Shown here piece by piece: positions 46,981-58,679 of a stretch of DNA of 64,000 nt; the first letter of the stretch is position 1; every line of letters begins with the position of its first letter. This DNA is from Corythucha ciliata (taxonomy: Eukaryota; Arthropoda; Insecta; Hemiptera; Tingidae), in NCBI GenBank assembly GCA_038030265.1, contig CM075937.1, positions 12,524,001 through 12,588,000 of the forward strand, read 5' to 3'. The notes under the pieces were generated by a model. The model was not told the DNA's origin. It saw only the letters and a program-made list of their open reading frames with translations, and ran no database searches. The translations under genes were made by a program, and so were the position numbers.

Positions 46981-48475
46981 GTAGTAGTACAATGTCTACG
47001 AACAAAGGTCAATCAATTGCAACTTTTCGTAAGAAAATATCCTGAAATTGACTATTTATTGTTAAATGAGCATTGGTTGAGGAGGGAAGAGGTATGTTTG
47101 TATGACTTGGAGGGGTTTACACTGGGTGACATAAAATGCAGAGAAAGTATGAAAGGTGGCGGTGTTTCGGTATTCGTGTAAGCTACACCGAACAGAAAAT
47201 TAAGGGGTTTAAATGAATTGGGAAAGATAAGCACAGAGGTTCATGGAGAATTTTGTGTGGAAAAGGATGATTTGGGGGTTATATCGGTGTACCGGTCGCC
47301 CAGTGGAGACATTTCTAGGTTTTTCACGCTTCTATGGGAAGTGTTACTGTCAACCTGCGTGAGAACCTTAAGACAAACGGCATCGTTGGGAAAAACGCGG
47401 TCCGAGCTCGCAACTCCTTTTTTATGGCTCCCACTGATGAGTTGGAGGTGAAGAGGGTCATCATGTGTCTTAGCGCGTCCGCATCGCTTGATATATACGA
47501 TTTAAACTCAAAGATTATAAAAGCAGCAGCCCCAGTGATATCGTCTCCGTTAGCTAAAATAATTAACCTGATGTTTATTAAGGGAGTGTACCCCGATAGG
47601 CTTAAGATGTGTAGAATAGTCCCTGTGCCTATAACAAAAGACAACTTGCTGAAACCAGAGAGTTTTCGACCCATCAGCATCATACCTATCTTATCGAAGG
47701 TCATCGAGGGAATTACCAAGACTCGCCTGGTGGAGTTTCTGGAGGGACAAGAACTCCTTCGATCAAATCAGTTTGGGTTCAGGAGGGGAAAGTCTGCAGT
47801 CGCCTGCGTCGCGAAACCAGGACTCCTGGTTTGAAGATAATAAGTTAGAGTATAACCCATCGAAAGAAGTTAAGATATCTTTTTTCGAGGGAGGAAATCC
47901 TGGTTTTTTGGCGAAGTACCTGGGTATTTACCTGGACGGCAGGCTGGACTGGACAGCGCATGTTGGGGAGACCGAGGCGAAACTTCTTCAAGTGCTTTAT
48001 GTGCTAAGAAAGCTGAAAAATGACGTGGACTTTCAAATACTGCGAACTTGCTACTTTGCGTTGTTCCACTCGGTTATGGAGTATGGGATTTTGTTGTGGG
48101 GAAACGCCTCGCAGGCAATAAAGATATTTCGCCTCCAGAAAAGAGCTGTGAGGATAATCGCTAATCTCGGTTTCAGGGACAGCTGCCGTGGAACGTTTCG
48201 CCGTATGGGCGTCCCGACTTTCTACGCATGTTTCATCTCTCAATGCGCTATTTTTGTGAAAACAAATCTGCACCTTTTTGATGACGGGCAATCCCATCCG
48301 TATACGACCAGGGGAAAGAGCGACCTACGTGTACCTAGGCACAAAACTGCTCTTGTAGCGAAGAGCTTTTGGTGCACAAGCGTCAAAGTGTTTAACAGGC
48401 TTCCGCAGGATACAACTTCTCTTGAGCTAAAGGAATTTAAAAAAAGACTGAAAAGAATTGTTATTGAAAAATAAT
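46981..48475 (+). pseudogene. CR1-type ORF2 with internal deletions: endonuclease fragment, RT fragment, C-terminal domain
   Basis: 46990-47181 is the start of the AP endonuclease (LRTKVNQLQLF, LLNEHWL, GGGVSVFV), and VYRSPSGD follows at about 47287. The rest of the endonuclease is deleted at about 47335. 47340-47810 is the RT N-terminal half (RIVPVPITKDN, SFRPISIIPILSKVIEG, NQFGFRRGKSAV). A second deletion near 47815 removes motifs A to C with the catalytic Asp. 47825-48475 is the C-terminal domain (YLGIYLDGRLDW, LQKRAVRIIA, FNRLPQ) ending in a stop. About half the normal ORF2 length, with mostly open frames between the junctions. Confidence 0.85.
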
Positions 48476-48720
48476 TTTATAGCTTAAAAGAGTTTCTGGA
48501 TGAATAAATTCAGTGTCGCTTAGACTTAAGAGTAAGAGTAAGATTTGAGTAGGTAATTGAAATTGTTCAATGTGACGTGTGTTGTTGATGAGACGTGCTG
48601 GTACTTTCATTGAAATTATGTGTGTAATTTGTTCTATCTTCATTTAAAGAAAATGACTTTGTCGGGCGTAACACGTGTATGACAAAAAAATTAATAAATA
48701 AAAATAAAAAAATTTCTCTT
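48476..48720 (+). other. 3' region of the CR1-type element
   Basis: A short TAAGAG repeat (about 48525-48540) and an A-rich tail (48687-48712) follow the ORF2 stop. This is probably the 3' UTR; the exact end is uncertain. Confidence 0.5.
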
Positions 48721-48889
48721 GCGCGTAAGGCAATGGGAGTTGAACACAGGATGAAAGTGGAGCGCCGAGTCTAACTGAAACTATGCATGGCAAGTGAACC
48801 AACCCCTGGCAAAGTAATTGAGGCATCACCAAAAAACTGGATTTACAGGCCGAACCACGGAAATGTTTTATACTGCGAATAATCGGCAA

Positions 48890-49250
48890 AATTGATTTTT
48901 CAGTGAGCAAAATCCGAGAGATAGGTTTTTCAGTGAGTCAAACCACCTCGCAAAATTGGTTTGTTAGCTACAAAAATCCAAGAAATTGGATTTTCAATTA
49001 GCAAAATGGTATTTTGCGAGAAAACCCCATAACAAGTTTTCTTTTAGAGAGCGATATGCGAGAAATTTGAATTTTGGGTTAGCCAAACCTGCGAAAATGG
49101 GATTTTAGTGCGAAAAATCGGCAAAATCTGTTTCCAAATTAAGCTGACCCCCGAAATCGGTTTGTCAGCAACATTTTTTTGTGAAACCGATTTGCGAAAA
49201 TCGGATTCATGTGTTGTTTCTTTTAGTGATTGCTTGGAGCGAAATACGAG
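48890..49250 (+). repeat. family C array, decayed
   Basis: Units such as TCGGCAAAATTGATTTTTCA and CAAAATTGGTTTGTTAGC recur at about 30 bases. No hAT-like ends were found at its borders. Confidence 0.65.
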
Positions 49251-49474
49251 AAATTTGTGTTTCTGTAAAGGTGCGTTTACACCAAAGTTATATAGAAAAC
49301 CAAGTTATCCAGCTTACTAGGGGAAGGCCGCGAGACCTTTGGTGAGTTTGAAATTTTACTCCCGCCAGAGCGTACTCCTGTCGCTACCAGATATTATCTC
49401 TTATCTTTTGAATCCTCCTTTAATCAAAAAATCGGCAAAAAATAAGCTGTTGATTACTTTTGAACTAGTGTTAA

Positions 49475-49613
49475 GCTCGGTGCACACGATGCATTTTTCG
49501 AAGCATGTTTACTTGCATGGTGAAAAAAAACATATGATCCCCATCAGTGACCGGATGTTTTTTAGAACAGGCAGGTCATCATGCTTCAAAAAAATGCATC
49601 GTGTGCACCGAGC
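49475..49613. mobile_element. 139-bp MITE with TTAA flanks
   Basis: GCTCGGTGCACACGATGCAT at the left pairs with ATGCATCGTGTGCACCGAGC at the right over about 35 bases. TTAA lies at 49471-49474 and 49614-49617. Only the TIRs and a short loop are present. Confidence 0.85.
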
Positions 49614-49639
49614 TTAATTCTGATTTCGCTCTTTGTTTA

Positions 49640-50649
49640 CTCTTGAAAGGAAAAAAAAAACGTTCCGGTTCAGTGCAGAACTCACAGGAATTGTAGAAAT
49701 ACTGTTGTTTAACTAATTATCGTAATTTATGTACCGTTCGTCAGTTCGTTTTTGGCGATTTCTCGCGTTGTTTTTTATTTTTATAAAGATACATGCCGTG
49801 CTGTTTTGTGACAGTCTGACAGTGGCTACCCCATCACAAAAGACCAACCCCCGCCAAAATATTCGTTTTTCTCACCTTCTGGAAAGAAAGTATATTGGTT
49901 TTTTGGCCCTCCTGAAGGTTCCACAAGGAAGTTTTCGTATAAAACTCGTATTATGCATCCTATTACATGCCAGAATGAAACCCAAAACTTAGTCGACTGC
50001 TGGACTAGTACGCGGAATCGGTGTTTTGTGTTGGCATAGTTCATTATTATATACTACTATCAAGTGATTATGTGAATAATTTCGAATCAAGGCACCTGGC
50101 TATTGCCTGGGCCTAGCTGAGTAGCTCAGATGACCAAAATGTGCTAATCGTGAGGGAACAGCCCGATTTAATGCACGTGGATCGCGATAAGGTAGTATGT
50201 TATTCTTCCAGGCGGTCGTGGAGGGGGGGGGGATACCTCGAATGCCTCGTGGAAATGAGCAATTGAATGTGGGGCAACCCTCTAATACTCATTACCTAAC
50301 AAATACTGTTGCTGAGAAGCTGTCATCCGAGGAATCCCGACAAAGCATCACTAGGGGCACTAACATTAATTAGGCCACGGTAAGCTGAAGTTTATTAGAT
50401 CATAGTTACCTATTACTATCATGTGATGGTGTGAATAATTAGTGTCGAATCGCCGTTGCCTGAGTCTAACTCAGATGACCAAAATAAGCTTATCCCGAAT
50501 AAGGAACAGCCCGATGTCATCCTCGTGAATCCCGACGATTCGGCAAGTGTTATTAATAGGCGATCACTGGGGGACGATAGTTATCCCCGGAAAAGGAGTA
50601 GTGTTTCTGGAGTTTGGTCCTATCCTCTCCTCTTCAATCAATCGGAGGA
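49640..50649. other. unrecognised region with a diverged 120-bp direct repeat and a small ORF
   Basis: About 50050-50170 and 50405-50530 are similar (GTGATTATGTGAATAATT, CTCAGATGACCAAAAT and GGAACAGCCCGAT occur in both). The second copy is in a frame opening at 50456 that encodes about 65 acidic and serine-rich residues before the hAT-like insertion at 50650 ends it. I do not recognise a family. It could be a duplicated exon of an unknown gene or part of another repeat. Confidence 0.45.
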
Positions 50650-52468
50650 CATAGGCGTAGGTACGGGGGGATATATCCCCCTCCCCAGAACTACATGTTT
50701 TAATTTTCTTCATTTTCCCATGCCCATTCATTCTCGGCTCGGTGCCCCTCATCAGCATTATCGCTTCACCTTCAAGGCCAAACACCCCTGCGGAAGTGCG
50801 GATGCGTTTATTTGTTAAGTGTTTCAAAAGAGGGCTTCAGGCCTATGGATTGCGTGGTCATCGTGTGAGGGAAAATTCGTTCAGCTCCTGTAAGCGGTGA
50901 GCAGACGAAAATGGCCTGTAACGGCGACATCTTCGCCTTCCTGAGCCCCAAAGCTCAGGGAGATCACACTAACGCTGAGTTCCACCACGGTCTCGGGTTT
51001 CGTCTCGATCGGTTCAAGCAATTTTTTTATTTTGAGCCCGCGTCTGCCGCATAGCCCGCCCTTGTTCTGGAGGTGGTCAAATAAGATGCCAGGTGCATCA
51101 CGTCCTTTTGCTGGTTTTGCTTCTATCCAGCAATAAATAGCCCGTGAAATAACCTTTTTGAAAAAGCCAAACTGACAACATTTGGTTTTACACAAAAGCT
51201 GAAAAGATTTTACCCAAAAACTGACGATTTTACCCCAAGACTGATAACCTCACCCCAAAATCGGATATTTTACTCCAAAACAGACAATTACGGAGCAAAA
51301 CTTGCGTTTTCCACTAAGTCTTACGTTTTTCCCAAAACGGACGATTTCACGCCGGAACTGCGACGACTCTGACTTGAAAACTAACGATTTTATCCCAACA
51401 GTGACGACTTCACTCATCGAAATCGAAGATTTTACTACAAAACTGGTGGTTTTACCAGATGACTCAAGATTTCTCCCTAAAACTAACTATTTCACGGCAA
51501 AGTTGAAGTGTTACCCCAAAGCTTGCGATTTTACCCAAAAACCTGACATACCATTTTTACTCCGAAGATGTCGATTTTACACAGCAACTGACAGTTTCTT
51601 CGAGAATTGACAATTTTATAACAAAACCTGGCTATTCTATCCCAAAAAAGGAAGATTTTACTCCTAAATTGACTGATTTTAGGCTTTCATCCTTAAAACT
51701 GAAGATTTCACCACTAAACTGCCAATTTCATTTCGTCAATTTTAGAATAACTATGCGAAATTTACCCCCTCCCAACTCAGAAATGGACTGTACAGCCTGA
51801 AAAAGGTCCGAAACTGGGAATTTACTACCAAAACGTCTAATGTTTCATTGATAAATCTATCAACAAACTCAATGTACAACCCACTGACAAACTGTGGGAT
51901 TAGGCCCAATTTACCCCATTTTTTAGTCTGTAGGAACAAAATGTCCCGTTTATTGCCCAAACTCTCATCCTCTTAGGCATAATTGACAGCTTTTACACAT
52001 TGAAAGGCCACAGCGACAGTTCACAGACAAAAGGTGGGGAGTTTTTGAATTGAAAATCTGGGATTTAGCCAGGGTGTAAACTTTAAGTTCCCACTCATCA
52101 TCATCATTAGGTGGTTAGGACAAGAAAAAACTGCCGGCTTACTTTTTAAGACGGATTTATTTGTTTTTTGGAATGCTGAATTCAAAAATCTAGTCATGGA
52201 CTAAATTCGGATATGGCTTCTCCATGAAAATCATGAAATTTAGGGATTTGATTTAGATTTTCGTTTGTAAATCTGAAGGACGCTTTCTAGAGAAAAAACA
52301 TCCGTTTGAAAGAATGCTGATGAAATATACAAATAAAAAAGACCAAAGTTATGTTGTCTAGCTCCTAGGATGATTAGGATGATGGGTAAAATATGAAATC
52401 CCCCCCCCCCTCATAACGAGATTTCAATGTGATTCCCCCTCTAGGACAAATTCCTACCTACGCCCATG
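50650..52468. mobile_element. hAT-like element with family E core, 8-bp TSD TCGGAGGA
   Basis: The left end CATAGGCGTAGGTA (50650) and the reverse complement of the right end, CATGGGCGTAGGTA (ending 52468), differ at one of 14 bases. TCGGAGGA is exact at 50642-50649 and 52469-52476. The interior includes a family E array (51180-51760), a T- and C-rich part and C10 near 52400. No transposase. Confidence 0.92.
51180..51760 (+). repeat. family E degenerate tandem array
   Basis: Unit of about 20-23 bp based on CGATTTTACCCCAAAACTGA, with many substitutions. It contributes the ORF 51302-51610, which is periodic and not a gene. Confidence 0.85.
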
Positions 52469-52529
52469 TCGGAGGATCGTTATTCGTAATGATTCAACCG
52501 TAAAGGTTCGAAGAAGCTGGATAACATAG

Positions 52530-52984
52530 TACAGTCAAAAAATGATTCCTTGGGAGCAAAAATCGTAAAATCGCCCACCTTTGAAGCATAGCTAAAAAAT
52601 CTTTTATTATAGTAGAATACGAGATCCGACGAGTCCCGAGTTGTGGGAGGGGGAAACAGGATTATGGAGTGCCAGAAAGCTTGGAAAATTGCCTAAATTT
52701 GAAATTTTCCAAATTAATGTAACTTGGTGGTTCCTGACGTATATTTTGACGCTAAGTCGAATGAGACCAAACCCACATTTATATCACGAATAGTATCTGA
52801 GTTAGGATGCAACTTGTACTAAAAAGCGCCGTTTTTTCTCCTAAAATTGTGACAATTTTTAATTTGAATAAACATTCCTGGTTGACCGGCGTTCATATCA
52901 TTCCTGATGTAGTTTTCAATGCTGAATCGAATGCGACCAAAGGCAGGCCGCCTATTCTTTCCGAGTTATGACCAAGTTCGTATA

Positions 52985-53024
<40 letters not shown>

Positions 53025-53330
53025 AGAGGAGAAAAACTACGCTTTTTAGTACAAATTACACATAACTCATAAACTATTGGTGCTAGCGACCTGTGTTTGG
53101 TCTCATTCGACTCAGCGTTAACAAATAAGTGAGCAACTATCTCAAATTCAATTCATTTCCAAAATCTCAAATTTAAGGGATTTGCCAAATGTTCCTCCAC
53201 TCCGCAACTATGCCCCCCCCCTTCAGCTTAGGACTCATCGGATCTCGTATTTTTCTATAATAAGGGATTCTTGAGTCAAATTTCAAAGGTGGACGAGTTT
53301 TGCCCGCAAAGAACATTTTTAGGGAGTAAC
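52530..53330. mobile_element. large foldback element with poly(A) centre
   Basis: The left half (CCACCTTTGAAGC, then TTTATTATAG, then ATACGAGATCCGACGAGTCC) is the complement of the right half (GGACTCATCGGATCTCGTAT, then CTATAATAAG, then TTTCAAAGGTGG). Weaker pairing continues inward (GCGCCGTTTTTTCTCC against GAGAAAAACTACGC). A run of 38 A occupies 52986-53023 near the centre. Arms span about 350 bp. No ORF. Confidence 0.75.
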
Positions 53331-53347
53331 TTCATTTAGACGTTCAA

Positions 53348-53479
53348 AGCCCCGTCCACACGTTCAAACTTTTCTTCAAACTTACTTGCGCAAACAGTTT
53401 TGCTCGAACTTATAATAAAGCACAAACCTGCTAATTCAAACCCGTTTGCACAAGTAACTTTGAACGCGTGGACGGGGCT
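53348..53479. mobile_element. 132-bp MITE with AGCCCCGTCCACACG ends
   Basis: AGCCCCGTCCACACGTTCAA at the left pairs with TTGAACGCGTGGACGGGGCT at the right over 20 bases with one mismatch, and the interior pairs loosely. The flanks are A-rich (possible 3-bp AAA duplication). Confidence 0.75.
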
Positions 53480-53482
53480 AAA

Positions 53483-53875
53483 GGGGGAGTTGTACTTGTG
53501 CTTCCTCGACCCCCATCCAATCATATCTCACCTACTCGGCGTTACGTGAATTATCGCAGTATTTCTGCACCAATCCTGGATTTCAAGGTCTCACTTAAAT
53601 CTCCAGAAAATTCTGCACGCGCGTACGATCTTCTTTTTTCGTATTTCACCCCTGAAATATCTGTAAAACCCTCATAAAATTTTACCTTGAAAATTCACTC
53701 TCTTTCGACGACTTATTTAGGAAAACAAGATCGTACGCACGAGCAGAATTTCCTTGAGGTTTAAATAAACCTTGAAATCCATGATTGGTGCAGAAATACG
53801 GCGACAATTTACGTAAAGCCGAGTTGGCGAGTCATGATAGGAGGGGGTTCAAGGAAATACATGTACAACTCCCCC
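53483..53875. mobile_element. 393-bp foldback with GGGGGAGTTGTAC ends
   Basis: The left arm from GGGGGAGTTGTACTTGTGCT and the right arm ending AGTACAACTCCCCC-like (ATGTACAACTCCCCC) pair for about 110 bases. Further matches inside include GCACGCGCGTACGATC against GATCGTACGCACGAGC. It abuts the preceding MITE. No ORF. Confidence 0.8.
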
Positions 53876-55130
53876 TCATTTGTTTTGGACGCTTGCCTCT
53901 TTCCCTATTACCGTCAACAAGTTACACTAATAGAAACGCCTTGTTTTGTGTTACGTGAGGTCGTTGCGTTTCGTAGATTCGACAAAATAAAAAATATAAA
54001 ATGCTTAAAAAGCGTCGAAAATGCTTGAATGGAAACGTGAATAACACGGATGCCATTTCACGCCTGGCAGCACCACAGCAAGAAAATATTCTGGCTTTTG
54101 GAGGTTCGGGCAACCGTTGCACTACTGAATATTATTTAATGTGGGTACTTGAACATTTTTACTCCATCCAATTCGGTCGTTAAATGTACAACAAAGAAGT
54201 TCATTTCAGCGTACCCCATAATCCGTTCGAGAAACATTTTTTCCTGGATACAAGCAATAAATCCAATCTGTTTCAATGGGTGGTCGTGATGCTTGAACGA
54301 GCGAGTTCTCCAATAGGTTTTGTAACAAACCTGTAAATGTAAGAACAAAGAAAACACATCCTTCATGATACTCTTACTTTGGCCAGAAGAACGCGCTTCT
54401 ACTTTTCGAGCCTCAATTCTTCCGATGGGACCACTTTTTGGCGGCTTATGTTCAAGAAATGCTTAGCACCTAAATTCATCCAGCTGCAGCCACTGATACC
54501 GTACACCAAATAATTGACAAGTCCGTATTCTTGATGGCCGAAATATTTCTCACGTCCATCAAACTATTACTGACGAATCTATGTAGCAACAACCGCAGAA
54601 AAAATTGGAATTCACAACTATACTGGCTTGTTTTTATAATGGCTGCTGCCGAAAATGTTAAAACCATTTACCAAACAGCGCCCAAGCGGTAGGAGGCTTA
54701 CGAGGATGTGTTTGCCCCAAGATCATTTAGTTCATCCAAATAGCGGCGACCAACTCTTACAGGCATATTCGATCAACTCCGTCGTACAAAATATGAACTT
54801 GGAATGTCGACCAAACAATTATTTGAAATAAAAAAAAAGCACTTCCTAATGAGTTGTTCGATGTAGAACCACACAAAACGACGAGAGGACGAGACGGTCA
54901 TCCCATCAGGAAATAGTAATAAAATCATCACTCTTTATCATAACCCGACAAAATGGCGGCAAGATTGGAGATTATATCGCCTAGCGATGGTAGTGTAATC
55001 TAACGGGAGCAAAATTTCAAACACAGATTTGGTAATCACTTTTTCCTCCGAGCTGCATTAACTTGGTTTTCTATATCTATTTTTGGTGGGTTTCTTTTTC
55101 TATTTTTGGTTGTCCCGCAACACTTATTGC
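53876..55130. other. no recognised gene
   Basis: Short frames at 54001-54183 (plus) and 54136-54366 and 54476-54667 (minus) have no motif I know. An unknown transposon or exon cannot be excluded. Confidence 0.45.
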
Positions 55131-55134
55131 CTGA

Positions 55135-55246
55135 AATGTAAAGGTGTCAGACACAAAATTTCCTTGGAGTAAACACAAACTTCCAGACATTTTTATCAGA
55201 GTTCACAGTCAATATAATAAACATTAATGCCTGACACCTTTACATT
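55135..55246. repeat. inverted repeat pair, 16-bp arms
   Basis: AATGTAAAGGTGTCAG (55135-55150) pairs perfectly with 55231-55246. A short unclassified foldback. Confidence 0.75.
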
Positions 55247-55348
55247 TATGTCGAGACATAAGTGTCACGTGTAAACGCATTTTTATCCAGATCAGGGGAT
55301 TTTTCTTTCCTCCCCCCCCCCCCAAGAAATATTGAAAGTGATGTCTCG

Positions 55349-55490
55349 TAGCGTTTTCCTTTTGCACGTAATTTTGCTCTAGAGCAGATCATTTCCACGC
55401 GTCCTCTCTGAATTAAAACATACGTTAATGGAGAAGACGGGTGGAAATGAATTGCTCTGGAGCACAACTTCATGCAAATGGAAAACGCTA
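55349..55490. mobile_element. 142-bp foldback with about 57-bp arms
   Basis: TAGCGTTTTCCTTTTGCA at the left pairs with TGCAAATGGAAAACGCTA at the right, and TGCTCTAGAGCA and GTGGAAATGA words extend the pairing inward. MITE-like; TSD not determined. Confidence 0.75.
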
Positions 55491-58400
55491 TTAGAGGTCG
55501 AAATCTGTCTGCTTAGTGAGGCAGAGTAGTTTGCGGAATTTGATTGTCACCTAAAAAAAAACCAGCGTGAGGAATTGGTTCTGTTGCTGAGCAAGTCTTG
55601 CGAAAGTTTTAATGACTAAAAACGTGTTGGATTTTAACTTCTTGCTGGAATTTTGGGGTGGGCAGCTGCCCCACGAAATCTGCGCTTTTGATTCTACAGG
55701 GGAGGGCAACTGCCCACCTCTGCCCCCTGCTGGCTACACCCATGCACATTATGAGCTTTGCGTGTCGATTTTGAGTGAATTCGTTTCGAAATAAATGCAT
55801 TTGCACCCCTCCCTCCGACACTAGCATTTGATGCACTTAACCGAATTACACAGGTGGTGTGTGTTATAAGCCGGAGGGAGACTGCGTGAAATGCTTCCAA
55901 TCAACTGGATGAACTTTTGAGTGACAAATGCCCTTTTTCTTTATTTAACACGCAAGTGTTGAACACAGGGGGTATTTTATACGAAATTCTATATCTATAG
56001 ATTGTTACGCTTTCTGAACGTGAGAGAGTAAAGTGTGCCTCTCACAGTCAGTCGTTTTTATAAGAGCGTCGGGCCCGAGAAGTTCAAATTTTCCTAAACA
56101 TCGTCTTTCTTTAAAATTTAATTTTTACCGCGTTGTTGTACGGCGATTTCATAATACGAGCAACGGATGTGCGCACTGTTTTAGACCAACGTAAAGAGTT
56201 GCATACAGGCGAGCAAGGTGAAGCGGGTTGAGTTCTCATTAGCCACGGGGGCTAGATTGCACAATAAACGGTGCAAAGATAAATTTATTAACGGACAGGC
56301 TGATTGCATTTTAGGTTAAAGAGGAAGAGAACGGCGGTTGTAGTGGTGGTGTGGATGGATCGCAGTGTTGGAAGTGTTGATGGGGTGGTGGTAGTGAGGA
56401 GGGGAGGCTCATGAATAATGCTTGGAATTTATTCTAATGCCCCCTGTCGAATCAGTCGTTAATACAACATAGTTACACACAAAAAAGTCTGCTAACGTAC
56501 GTATAGTAGTGTTCCCTGAATTTTAATTGAACTGACGTGACAAACCAAAACCAATATTGATAAAACCCAGTTAAATTTAATAAAAACAAATAAAAAGGAA
56601 CCATTATTGTATTGATCATTTCTTCCTTTACAGGAAACAGTTTTATGAACAATACTTTTTAAAATACTATCCCCTTTTTCGTATTTCTTGGAACAAAATT
56701 GTTGTTTTGGCGAAATATACGGTCCTCGGCACTCGTCAGGGTACAGAATCATCGCCATCAGTGGTCTTACAATTTTACATCACTTTTTATTTGGACCCTC
56801 TTTACATACGTCTCAATGAATTTCAAAAGCGACTTCACCCTAAGGGGAATTCTATCGAGAAAGGATTATTACCGGGAAGGTTTTGAACAAACACAAGCAG
56901 AGAGGGATGTCAGTTTCGGGCTTGAAGTTATAAGCACAGTGGTTGCAAAGGTTTTGTTTAGTGGTGATGGGGGAGCAAAGGTAACCAAACGGGCTTACCC
57001 TCTTTCTAACTATTCCGATGGTTGTTAGGCGTTTGTCGAGATGAACGGTGGGCGAGGTGTGGGAGGGGGGGTTTAACTGGGTGCGATCAAGGAAACTGTA
57101 TAGGAAGAGGGAAAGTGAGTTTTACCTTGGAATCGTTTACCTTATAGAGAACTTCCAACTATTTCTAGCGGCTGGTTATTTAACTCCTTTTGGACAGTTT
57201 GCCACGAGCTTGAAAGAGGTAAAGACGAAGAAATTTGACTTTTAAGAAACCAGGAAGTGGCTTTGTCGCTAATTGGGCAGAATTTTCTCAACGGACACAC
57301 ATAACACCCGAACGAATATATTTATAGGAATAGTAAAAAGAAGAAGCCGTGGTCACTGGTCTCTTGAGCCATTTATCACAGTCCGACAAAAGCCACCCAT
57401 GCAACATGCACGCGATTGAGTTTAAAGGACGCAGAAATGGGAGGGGTGTGGCTAATTTATCTCAAATTGCCTTGTAATCAAGTTTTTATTCATTGCCGTG
57501 CGAACAGGCTTGCAGCCCTCGCCTCCTTCTTCTCCATCACCCACTGTGAAAACGCTTGAACTTTTTCCTTCTCTCAGAGTTATTCCGTGTCATAAATTTT
57601 CAGTAACACCTATCTCATTTCAACAGGCACACTGGTGGCGTGCTTTTCATTCCAGTGCTCCCTCAACCCCCCCCCTCTCATCATCTTCCAACGCGTTGGA
57701 ACTTTCTCTTCGAATACTCTGTCACGAGTCACGCTGCTCCATCCCCCAACCTTTCACCTCGTGTCCTTTTCGAAATAATAATATCAGCGTTTATTGAATC
57801 CATGCAAGGAATTTAAAAACTGAAATTCTAAAATGCGTCTCACTGTACTTCCGAGAACCGTACGCGCCCGAAATCTTTTCCGTTCCACTATTACTGTGTA
57901 CAGCATTTTAATTTTACAGCATTTTGTATTATTGATCGAGGAGAATTCTCATGAAAACGTGCTAATAAATTCGGTCATCCAGCGTTGGCCCATGCAATTG
58001 ATTAGTTTAATTTCATTTTTGGTTTGTTGTTCAACTATACGCGAGAGACTATATATATTCGCGAAACGTACACAATCTCCACCGTGATTCTGTAACATTT
58101 ATCTCTCTCTCTCACACCACTTCCACGAATAAACATAATTTTCACCATGAAAGTCCGGGATTTTGAAGTAAAACCGGCAACTCTCAGACAGATTAGTGGA
58201 ACTAATGACGGAAATTACCATTCTGACGCGATGTAGAAAGCTTATTGGCAGTATAATTGTGGTTTTTGCACAGTTTTATAGCTGAATAGGTGCGATTCTT
58301 GCCGGTATTCTTCTGAATGCCGCTGTTTTTGGAGTCGAAAACTTGAATCCTTGGCAAAACCGTGAAAATAAGGAACATTTTCGAAGGAACCGTCAGTTTT

Positions 58401-58670
58401 TGGGCCAAATTTAGCAGCCGAGAATGATAATCAAAGGGCTCATTGAAGATGGGCATGACCTCTATGACTCTGGGGGGGGGGGGAGGTGCTAGAAAAAAGA
58501 GTTCATCGGTGTATAGCGACAGAATCTGGGACTATACTCAGTTTTTGTGTTCTCATGGGTCGCACAGCAGTTCCAGAGGGCCACCTATCGAGGCCCGGAG
58601 AGGAAATATTTATTTATGAGGCCCCTTCTACATAGGCAAACAAGAAATATAATTTTTAAATAGCGTTAAA
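55491..58670. other. no recognised gene; one orphan hAT-like right end
   Basis: CTGGCTACACCCATG ending at 55744 resembles a hAT-like right end without a partner. GGTGGT-rich DNA lies at 56340-56400. ORFs at 56699-57028, 57498-57797 and 57833-58087 have no recognisable domain. I see nothing else. Confidence 0.45.
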
Positions 58671-58679
58671 TTATGTCTG

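Noticed and set aside
57833..58087. An 84-residue ORF with a hydrophobic stretch as a small membrane protein
   Set aside because: Nothing beyond chance openness in AT-rich DNA supports it.
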